In this document: piece after piece, positions 1 through 5,800 of the stretch
Layout of the letters: every line of letters starts with the position of its first letter
Numbering within the stretch: the stretch's first letter is position 1
NCBI GenBank assembly: GCA_001803565.1
Contig: MHDQ01000082.1
Location: 1-7,309, forward strand
DNA length: 7,309 nucleotides
From: Nitrospinae bacterium RIFCSPLOWO2_12_FULL_45_22
Lineage (GTDB): Bacteria; 2-12-FULL-45-22
Reading direction: 5' to 3'
Notes under the pieces: model-generated
Databases searched by the model: none
Told to the model about the DNA's origin: nothing
What the model saw: the letters and a program-made list of their open reading frames with translations, nothing else
Translations under genes and position numbers: made by a program

Positions 1-120
1 ATCCAGCGGCTCAAGTTGGCCCAGATGTTCTCTACTGGTCAGATAGAGGCCCAGATCCTTTATCCTACCAGACCCCTCTCCCTGGATAAATAAACCATAG
101 CCGTTCCGCCACCAGGGCAT
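1..120 (-). CDS. Possible N-terminal fragment of an unrecognised minus-strand protein (runs off the left edge)
   Basis: An open minus-strand frame starts at an ATG (120-118) and stays open for 40 codons to the window edge. The peptide begins MPWWRNGYGLFIQGEGSGRI and continues with a Gly- and Leu-rich stretch ending LEPLD. The composition looks protein-like (aromatic/Gly pattern suggestive of a beta-rich fold) and the codons resemble those of the neighbouring genes. No Shine-Dalgarno site precedes the ATG, and the sequence just upstream is intergenic repeat, so the true start may have been lost or the gene truncated by the repeat. The frame can be extended upstream to a stop at 195-193 without another good start. 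A competing reading is the plus-strand frame of 30 codons from position 1 to a TAA at 91-93, the tail of an upstream gene. I favour the minus strand only modestly and recognise no family. Confidence 0.35.
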   Translation of the reverse strand, partial: MPWWRNGYGLFIQGEGSGRIKDLGLYLTSREHLGQLEPLD

Positions 121-232
121 TAAGTCACTAAAGAACAAGCCGTGAAGAGTGAGCAGTAATGAGTTAACAGCTATCGGCTTACTCTTTACTCCTTACTGCT
201 CACAGTTTAGTGGTCTTCGTGTCTTAGTGGCA
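121..232. repeat. Intergenic repeat island with a nested inverted repeat
   Basis: The core is an inverted repeat: GTGAGCAGTAATGAGT (149-164) pairs with ACTCCTTACTGCTCAC (188-203), matching 15 of 16 positions around a 23-nt loop. Outside it, CACTAAAG-type sequence on the left (126-133) is mirrored by TTTAGTG (206-212) on the right. As RNA or extruded DNA it could form a hairpin. The GTGAGCAGTAA motif resembles short interspersed repeats found between genes in many environmental bacterial genomes. No convincing gene lies here, apart from the doubtful minus-strand frame that enters it. Confidence 0.7.
206..229 (-). repeat. Degenerate period-8 tandem repeat, three units (CACTAAGA-type on the minus strand)
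   Basis: Three consecutive 8-mers read TTTAGTGG, TCTTCGTG and TCTTAGTG. On the minus strand these are CACTAAGA, CACGAAGA and CCACTAAA. The same unit family appears at 7096-7127 in the opposite orientation, beyond the other end of the gene block. The units are short and degenerate, but period and consensus agree at both sites. Confidence 0.6.
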
Positions 233-268
233 GATAAAGGGTAATCGGGTGCCTAGATACTATATATC

Positions 269-1507
269 ATGAGGCTATATAAAGAATTTTGGTTATTGTG
301 TAAAAAGACCTGGAATTTTTGGCGCCAGGAAAAGACCTCCTTAGAGCAAGGTTTTATTGCCCTGGGGATTTGCTCTTTAGGTGGTCTGGTAGCGGGTTTA
401 GCCTTAGGGGCCATGGTGAAGCGCTTAGAACTATTACCGGGCCTAATTATCCTGATCCCGGCGGCTATAGGCATGCGAGGGAATGTCTTTGGTGCCCTGG
501 GCTCCCGCCTGGGAACCCTGCAGCATATGGGACTCTTTCGTCTGAGCCGCACCCGTCAAGAATTAAGCTACCAGAATGCCCATGCCTCTCTCCACCTGAC
601 TCTGGCTACTGCTTTATATCTGGGGATAATGGCCAAGATTGTCGCCCTGGCCTTCGGTATAAAAGGTATCTCCTTGATAGAATTTTTGCTTATATCTATC
701 CTGGGGGGGGTAATATCAGGCACTGTGATCTTTTTTTTTACCTTACTGTTAGCCCTGGTATGTTATCGAAGACAATGGGATATGGATAATATAAGTGCAC
801 CTTTGATAACTGTAGCCGGTGATGCGGTAACTATCCCCTCCCTCTATCTAGCCAGTCTTCTAGTAGAAATCCCCTGGGTTACTCCACTGCTGTCTTTGTT
901 CTTGTGTTTGATTTCCTTTTGGGGAATAGCTTCGGGCTTCCGAGACGATTTATTGATATCACGTAGGATATTTCGAGAGAGCCTGCCGGTGTTGGCCTTA
1001 GCTGGGTTAATAGACCTTTTTGCCGGGACAACCCTGGAACATCGGTTACAAATCTTTATCTCATTTCCGGCTCTCTTAGTCATTCTCCCATCATTCCTGG
1101 AGGATGTAGGGGCATTGGGTAGCATCCTGGCGGCCCGGCTGGCTTCTAAGCTTCATTTAGGAATAATTTCGCCCCAGAATTTACCGGACCTGCCCGCCTT
1201 ACTAGACTTTACTATGATCCTGCTCTTTGCCGCACCAGTCTTTTCTATCCTGGGTATTAGTGCCCACTTAGTAGGGTATTTTGTGGGACTAAAGAGCCCT
1301 GGCTTGGGATATCTTTTGTTTATATCTCTCCTGGCAGGCTATTCATCTACTATTATCGCTCTGTTTGTGGCTTACTATGCCGCCATAGCTACTTTTCGCT
1401 ACGGTCTTGATCCGGACAACCATGGCATTCCTATAGTAACCAGTACTATGGATTTTTTGGGGGTATTATCTTTAATATTAACCATAATGCTTTTGGGGGT
1501 GGCTTAA
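269..1507 (+). CDS. SLC41/MgtE-type divalent cation permease (membrane core only)
   Basis: This is a 412-residue membrane protein with about ten hydrophobic segments starting near residue 27. It is made of two homologous halves offset by exactly 210 residues. P57 and R80 recur as P267 and R290. The motif D171-x-D173-N174...P178..T181...D185 recurs as D381-x-D383-N384...P388..T391...D395. This D-x-D-N / P-x-x-T / D signature and the SLC41-like stretch around G71-N72 identify the MgtE/SLC41 superfamily. In MgtE of Thermotoga a pore Asp binds Mg2+; D185 and D395 are plausible equivalents (inference). The cytosolic N and CBS gating domains of classical MgtE are absent, so gating may depend on the next gene, whose start lies 2 bp downstream. 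The two halves differ: G71-N72 becomes G281-A282. The ATG is fixed by an in-frame TAG at 254-256 but lacks a visible Shine-Dalgarno site. Mg2+ is the best guess for substrate; another divalent cation is possible. Confidence 0.88.
   Translation: MRLYKEFWLLCKKTWNFWRQEKTSLEQGFIALGICSLGGLVAGLALGAMVKRLELLPGLIILIPAAIGMRGNVFGALGSRLGTLQHMGLFRLSRTRQELSYQNAHASLHLTLATALYLGIMAKIVALAFGIKGISLIEFLLISILGGVISGTVIFFFTLLLALVCYRRQWDMDNISAPLITVAGDAVTIPSLYLASLLVEIPWVTPLLSLFLCLISFWGIASGFRDDLLISRRIFRESLPVLALAGLIDLFAGTTLEHRLQIFISFPALLVILPSFLEDVGALGSILAARLASKLHLGIISPQNLPDLPALLDFTMILLFAAPVFSILGISAHLVGYFVGLKSPGLGYLLFISLLAGYSSTIIALFVAYYAAIATFRYGLDPDNHGIPIVTSTMDFLGVLSLILTIMLLGVA
1495..1502 (+). promoter_or_regulatory. Ribosome binding site for the PhoU/TrkA_C gene, inside the end of the permease gene
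   Basis: GGGGGTGG lies 7 nt before the ATG at 1510 and overlaps the last codons of the permease. Together with the 2-bp gap this suggests translational coupling of the two proteins. Confidence 0.55.
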
Positions 1508-1509
1508 TT

Positions 1510-2712
1510 ATGGAAAGGCCAGAAAAAAATGTTAAAAATATGCTTATTTCCGCCAAAGATACCTCAGAACTGATGCTGGACCTGGCTTATGCCGCTGTAT
1601 TTTTTAACGACCGGGATATTGTTGAGGAAGTTATTGACCTGGAAAAAAATATGAGTGAGATTATTCATGACCTCCAGATCCTTTGTATCCTGGCTGGGAG
1701 GAGCCCAGAAGATGCCCAACAGGTCTCTGGTATACTACATATCGCCATGGCAATAGAGAAGATTGGAGACGAGGCCAGTGAGATTGCCCGGGTAGTAACT
1801 AAGGATCTGGGTATACCGGAGGAGTTATTGCTGGACTTGCGCCATGCAGAAGAAGTAATAGGAAGAGCCATGGTAGGTGAGGATAGCCCATTACAGAATA
1901 TCCCCTTACGAGAACTTAATCTGGCTCAGGATACCGGTATGTGGATAATAGCTATCCGCCGGGATAAAGACTGGATCATAGGCCCCGGTGGTGATGATAT
2001 CCTCTATCGGGGAGATGTCCTTATCGTGCAGGGGGCAGAAGAGGGTTTGGAGAGCCTGAGTAATCTGGCTCGGAGCCTGTTACCTCGGAGTATCACTATC
2101 CCGGAAAGCAAAACCCCTTTGCCTGGCCTGGAGCAAGCGGTTGATTTAGTGGTAGAGCTAAAGGACCTGGCTGAGATAGCAGTCAATCTGGCTTATTCTT
2201 CAGTACTCTTTCAAGATAAGGCATTAGCGGTTGAAGTATCCGGTATGGAGGAACAGAGTGACAATATGCAGCGGGAGCTAGAGAAATGGGTCTTGACTAC
2301 TGCCAGAGAGTATCCCCGGCCAGAGAACCTCCGTGGGCTTATCCAATTGGCCCGGGCCTCTGAGGCTATTGTAGATGCCGCCCGGGGGATAACCAGTCTC
2401 ATTGAAAAAGAAAAACCCCTCCACCCGGTTATTACGGTAGCTCTCCAGGAAACCCTGGAAGTAGTTATGCAGGAGATGATTGGCGCTGGGTCCAGGATAG
2501 CCGGGATGTCCTTAAAGCAGTTTCTGAAAACTACCAAGCTGGGCTTATCTCCACTGGCTATACAAAGAGGGAGGCGTTGGTTCTGCCGCCCCCGGCCCGA
2601 CTTTATCCTCAAAGGAGAAGACCTTTTAATAGTAACTGGCCCGCCAGAGAGTGAAGATAAATTACAGCAATTATGCCAGGGTAAGGGTAATAAAATAAAG
2701 AAAAAACATTAA
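1510..2712 (+). CDS. Tandem PhoU-TrkA_C-PhoU-TrkA_C regulatory protein, partner of the permease
   Basis: This 400-residue soluble protein has no membrane segment. It is an internal duplication with an offset of 202 residues. PhoU-like helical domains occupy about 8-105 and 208-305; L25-A26-Y27 matches L227-A228-Y229, and E83-xxx-D87 matches E285-xxx-D289. E/D-xxx-D motifs bind metal in PhoU proteins. TrkA_C (RCK_C) domains occupy about 127-190 and 328-390, each ending in the typical G-D/E-D-x-L-I-V strand. RCK_C domains bind small ligands and regulate ion channels and transporters. Proteins with PhoU and TrkA_C domains are known next to MgtE-like permeases, notably in archaea, so a gating or sensing subunit for the upstream permease is the likely role (inference). 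The C-terminus is very basic, ending in K-I-K-K-K-H. It is not a typical PhoU of the pst phosphate operon, because no pst genes are present and PhoU normally lacks RCK_C domains. Confidence 0.85.
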   Translation: MERPEKNVKNMLISAKDTSELMLDLAYAAVFFNDRDIVEEVIDLEKNMSEIIHDLQILCILAGRSPEDAQQVSGILHIAMAIEKIGDEASEIARVVTKDLGIPEELLLDLRHAEEVIGRAMVGEDSPLQNIPLRELNLAQDTGMWIIAIRRDKDWIIGPGGDDILYRGDVLIVQGAEEGLESLSNLARSLLPRSITIPESKTPLPGLEQAVDLVVELKDLAEIAVNLAYSSVLFQDKALAVEVSGMEEQSDNMQRELEKWVLTTAREYPRPENLRGLIQLARASEAIVDAARGITSLIEKEKPLHPVITVALQETLEVVMQEMIGAGSRIAGMSLKQFLKTTKLGLSPLAIQRGRRWFCRPRPDFILKGEDLLIVTGPPESEDKLQQLCQGKGNKIKKKH

Positions 2713-2720
2713 GAAAAATA

Positions 2721-2731
2721 GGGGGGAGGAG
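2721..2731 (+). promoter_or_regulatory. Strong Shine-Dalgarno site for the ThDP enzyme gene
   Basis: GGGGGGAGGAG ends 2 nt before the ATG at 2734, and its GGAGG core lies 4 nt before it. It fills most of the 21-bp gap after the PhoU/TrkA_C gene. It is the strongest ribosome site in the window and supports both this start and a bacterial-type translation system. No promoter or terminator fits in the gap. Confidence 0.75.
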
Positions 2732-2733
2732 CT

Positions 2734-4404
2734 ATGGTCAAGTTAACGGGTGGGCAGGCATTTTGTGAATCCTTAAAAGTCCAAGGTGTACAGTATATAT
2801 TTGGCACTCCGGGTACTACTGAGGTGCCTATTATAGACGCCCTTACTGAGTATGGAGAGTTGCAATATATCCTGACCCTGCATGAAGGGACGGCCTTAGG
2901 GATGGCTGATGGTTATGCCCGGGCGACCAAAGAACCGGGGGTAGTCAGTGTCCATACTATAGTCGGGGTGGCCAATACTATAAATTATCTCTATAACAGC
3001 TACCGGGATCAGATACCTATTGTCTTGACCGCGGGTTTTAAGGATACCCGGCTCCTGGGCCGGGGGGCTTTCCTGGAGACCCCGGACCTGCCAGAAGTGG
3101 TTCAGCAGTTAACTAAATGGAGCTGGCTGGTAATGCGGGCTGATACCATATCTGAAATAATGACCCGGGCCTGCAAGATCGCCACTACTCCGCCTCAAGG
3201 CCCGGTATTTGTGGCTATCCCTGAAGACTTACAGCGAGAGGTCATTGATGTAGAAATCTCCCCCAGCCATAAGTATCGCATTCCCGGTCGTATCAGGCCG
3301 GATCAGGCCCAAATAGAAAAGGCCGGGCAACTCCTCATGGACTCAGCGCAACCAATTATTATTGCTGGTAATGAAGTAAGCCGGGCTGAGGCCCTGCCAG
3401 AGTTAACAGAACTAGCAGAAATTCTGTCTATACCGGTATTTGCAGAAGATATTATGTCCCTCTGCTACCTTACTTTTCCTAACCACCATCCCTTTTACCA
3501 GGGCCCGTTCTCACCAGCTAATCCCCTGGTACAATCGGCTGAGGTGGTTTTTGGGGTGGGCTGTAGGATGTTTATGCCCTTCAGATATTCTCCCGTCCCG
3601 CCCTTTCCGCCTACCGCTAAGATTATCCATCTCCATATTGATCCGCAGGAGATAGCCCGCATCTATCCAGTAGATGTACCTATGGTAGCAGATATAAAGG
3701 CGGCCCTGAAAGACCTCCTGGTATATATTAAGGCCAACCTGCCTACCGAAAAGACCCAGCGATATAAGGAACGGGCAGAGCAATTAAGCCAGGCAAAGGC
3801 GGGATTAACCCCTAAAGGCCCTCCTGGTAGAACCACAGGCGAGATTACCCCCCAGGAGTTAATTATTACCCTGGGAGAAATATTGCCCGAGCAAGCTATT
3901 CTGGTTAATGAAGGTATTATGACCAGTCTTACCCTGCCTTATTTCCTCCGACTTAAGCCTTCCCAGGGCTATTATGCCAATAGTGGTGGAGGGTTAGGCT
4001 GGGGAGTACCGGCAGCTCTGGGGATAAAGCTGGCTATGAAGGACAGGCCGGTAATAGCTTTAGTAGGGGATGGGAGCCTCATATTTGGTATCCAGAGCCT
4101 CTGGACCGCCGCCCGCTACCAGATACCTATCATTATCCTGGTTTGCAATAACCGGGGCTATCAGGCTATCAAAGCGGCCCTGTTAGGCTATGGTGGTAAG
4201 GCCGCCGAGGAGAGGGTCTTCCCTGGCTGTGATATTACTGGACCCGAGATAGATTTCCCTTCACTAAGTAAAGGCTTTGGAGTAGCGGGCCGGAGCATAA
4301 CGAGATTAGAGGAGCTAAGGCCGGCCTTTAATGAGGCCCTGCAAGCCCAGGCCCCATATCTGATTGACATAAGCCTTACGGGAGATATTCCTCCCCTACC
4401 TTAG
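2734..4404 (+). CDS. ThDP-dependent 2-oxoacid decarboxylase / carboligase (benzoylformate decarboxylase- and acetolactate synthase-like)
   Basis: This 556-residue protein has the three-domain layout of the family: N-terminal pyrimidine-binding domain (about 1-170), central domain (about 190-325) and C-terminal ThDP-diphosphate domain (about 370-545). E51, in a LHEG context, matches the glutamate that activates ThDP. The diphosphate/Mg2+ motif is G445-D446-G447-S448 followed by N472-N473. By eye it follows Pseudomonas benzoylformate decarboxylase through much of its length: FGTPGTTEVP, H74 at the position of its His70, an L-x-KWS stretch, P-x-GPV, and a GGLG segment. The second catalytic His (His281) appears replaced by F283, and Ser26 by T28. 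Glyoxylate carboligase has Val at the E51 position, so E51 argues against a classical one. The gene is followed by GlcD/GlcF, which make 2-oxoacids, so the substrate is probably a 2-oxoacid. The exact reaction is not decided by the sequence. The gene ends in a tandem TAG-TAG stop (4402-4407). Confidence 0.85.
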   Translation: MVKLTGGQAFCESLKVQGVQYIFGTPGTTEVPIIDALTEYGELQYILTLHEGTALGMADGYARATKEPGVVSVHTIVGVANTINYLYNSYRDQIPIVLTAGFKDTRLLGRGAFLETPDLPEVVQQLTKWSWLVMRADTISEIMTRACKIATTPPQGPVFVAIPEDLQREVIDVEISPSHKYRIPGRIRPDQAQIEKAGQLLMDSAQPIIIAGNEVSRAEALPELTELAEILSIPVFAEDIMSLCYLTFPNHHPFYQGPFSPANPLVQSAEVVFGVGCRMFMPFRYSPVPPFPPTAKIIHLHIDPQEIARIYPVDVPMVADIKAALKDLLVYIKANLPTEKTQRYKERAEQLSQAKAGLTPKGPPGRTTGEITPQELIITLGEILPEQAILVNEGIMTSLTLPYFLRLKPSQGYYANSGGGLGWGVPAALGIKLAMKDRPVIALVGDGSLIFGIQSLWTAARYQIPIIILVCNNRGYQAIKAALLGYGGKAAEERVFPGCDITGPEIDFPSLSKGFGVAGRSITRLEELRPAFNEALQAQAPYLIDISLTGDIPPLP

Positions 4405-4405
4405 T

Positions 4406-4411
4406 AGGAAG
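4406..4411 (+). promoter_or_regulatory. Shine-Dalgarno-like AGGAAG directly against the glcD start
   Basis: AGGAAG abuts the ATG at 4412, closer than normal spacing. There is no in-frame ATG, GTG or TTG between this ATG and the in-frame TAA at 4370-4372, and the family N-terminus fits this start. Translation probably relies partly on ribosomes finishing the ThDP gene 7 bp upstream. Confidence 0.35.
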
Positions 4412-5800
4412 ATGCTGGAGAAGAGATTACTCAGAGAATTTGAGAAGGCATTAAGCAAAGAGCGGGTGAAGTATCAGCCAGAAGACCTGATCAGTTATTC
4501 TTATGATGCCTATCTATCAGAGTTTCAGCCCGAGGCTGTCCTTTTGCCCTTATCTACTCAGGAACTAGTAAGGGTGATGAAAATAGCCACCCAGTACGAG
4601 GTTCCAGTCACACCCCGGGGGAGCGGTACTAACCTGTTCAGTGGTTCTTTGGCCAAGCAAGGGGGCATTATTCTCTGCTTTTCCTTAATGAATAAGATAC
4701 CGGAGATTGACCCGGCTAATCGTTACGCCATAGTAGAGCCCGGGGTAATAGTAGCTGATTTGCAGCGTCAGGTAGAGGCCAGGGGCCTCTTTTACCCGCC
4801 AGACCCGGGCAGCTCCAGCATAGCGACTATTGGGGGTACTGTTAATACCAATGCTGGGGGGATGCGTGGGGTAAAATATGGTGTCACCCGTGACTATATT
4901 TTGGGCTTAGAGCTAGTCCTGGTCAATGGTGATATTATCCAGGTAGGTAGCCGGGTAGCTAAGGACGTGGTAGGCTATGATTTGGTAAGGTTGATATGTG
5001 GTTCCGAAGGGACCCTCGCCCTCACTACCCTGATTACCCTCCGCCTTCTACCAAAACCAGAAACCAGACGCACTATCCTGGCGGCTTATCTCCGACTGGA
5101 AGATGCCAGCCGGACAGTAGCAGAAATAATGGGAGCCGGGATAATACCCGCTACTTTAGAGTTGATGGATAGGGTAATTATTAAGGCAGTAGAAGATTTC
5201 CTCCATATGGGCTTGCCCCTGGATGTCGAGGGTCTGTTATTGATAGAAGTAGATGGGTACCAGGGAGCGGTGATGCAACAGTTAGAGGTTATCTCCCATC
5301 TCTGTACCTCCTTAGGTGCCCAGTCAATAAAGGTTGCTACCTCGGAACGCGAAAATGAGCAGTTGTGGCTGGCAAGACGCTCGGCCTTTGGGGCCATGGC
5401 CCGGGTAATGCCCAACTGCATCATCGAGGATGCCACGGTGCCTGTGAGCTACCTGCCAACGGCTATCAAGAGAGTTCAGGAAATTGCCCATAAATACGAG
5501 CTACTCATTGGTGTCTTAGCCCATGCCGGTGATGGCAATCTGCATCCCTTTATCCTGGTGGATGGCCGAAACCCGGAGGAGTTGCTAAAGGTAGAGAAAG
5601 CCAGTGAAGAGCTCTTTCGGTATGCTGTTTCGGTAGGAGGGACCCTTTCTGGGGAGCATGGTATTGGAACCGCTAAATACCGCTACCTGGGCCTCAAGCT
5701 AGACCCCCTGAGCCTGGAGATTATGCGCAAGATCAAAAAAATCTTTGATCCGCAGGGCATCTTGAATCCCGGCAGCTTTTTAGAATTGAGCAAGACATGA
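4412..5800 (+). CDS. glcD: FAD-linked 2-hydroxyacid dehydrogenase subunit GlcD (glycolate oxidase / D-lactate dehydrogenase type)
   Basis: At 462 residues this is the usual length for GlcD. The N-terminal PCMH-type FAD domain (about 35-215) shows P68-RGSGTNL, the dinucleotide-binding N145-T-N-A-G-G150 segment followed by R152-GVKYG, and a CGSEGTL stretch. The C-terminal FAD-oxidase domain (about 220-457) carries H371-AGDGN-L-H378-P, the metal-binding histidines of the family, G414-E-H416-GIG with its active-site His, and the terminal FDP-GILNPG signature (445-454). It oxidises a 2-hydroxyacid to the 2-oxoacid and passes electrons via FAD to the Fe-S partner encoded next, whose start overlaps this stop. 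No GlcE gene is present; two-subunit GlcD/GlcF systems are common among anaerobes, where several act on lactate. Glycolate, D-lactate, 2-hydroxyglutarate and other hydroxyacids cannot be separated by motif reading. Cytoplasmic, with no signal peptide. Confidence 0.93.
   Translation: MLEKRLLREFEKALSKERVKYQPEDLISYSYDAYLSEFQPEAVLLPLSTQELVRVMKIATQYEVPVTPRGSGTNLFSGSLAKQGGIILCFSLMNKIPEIDPANRYAIVEPGVIVADLQRQVEARGLFYPPDPGSSSIATIGGTVNTNAGGMRGVKYGVTRDYILGLELVLVNGDIIQVGSRVAKDVVGYDLVRLICGSEGTLALTTLITLRLLPKPETRRTILAAYLRLEDASRTVAEIMGAGIIPATLELMDRVIIKAVEDFLHMGLPLDVEGLLLIEVDGYQGAVMQQLEVISHLCTSLGAQSIKVATSERENEQLWLARRSAFGAMARVMPNCIIEDATVPVSYLPTAIKRVQEIAHKYELLIGVLAHAGDGNLHPFILVDGRNPEELLKVEKASEELFRYAVSVGGTLSGEHGIGTAKYRYLGLKLDPLSLEIMRKIKKIFDPQGILNPGSFLELSKT

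Noticed and set aside
319-789. A 156-codon plus-strand open frame overlapping the permease
   Set aside because: It lies in another frame of a gene with clear MgtE/SLC41 motifs, has a Pro/Gly/Cys-rich patchwork composition, and lacks a ribosome site. It is a shadow frame.
2211-2612. A 133-codon minus-strand open frame inside the PhoU/TrkA_C gene
   Set aside because: It is antisense to a gene with two recognisable PhoU and TrkA_C repeats, and its Arg/Ser/Ile-rich composition shows no family motif. It is a shadow of codon bias.
1510-2712. Phosphate-regulon PhoU
   Set aside because: No pst or pho genes are nearby, and each PhoU-like half is followed by a TrkA_C domain, which phosphate-regulon PhoU lacks.
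2734-4404. Classical glyoxylate carboligase or biosynthetic acetolactate synthase as the identity of the ThDP enzyme
   Set aside because: Glyoxylate carboligase has Val where this protein has E51. A biosynthetic acetolactate synthase would usually be next to a small regulatory subunit (ilvN/ilvH) or other ilv genes, none of which is present, and several segments read closer to benzoylformate decarboxylase.
5086-5436. A 116-codon minus-strand open frame inside glcD
   Set aside because: It is antisense to a well-conserved GlcD, shows no motif or ribosome site, and has Ser/Ile-rich antisense composition.
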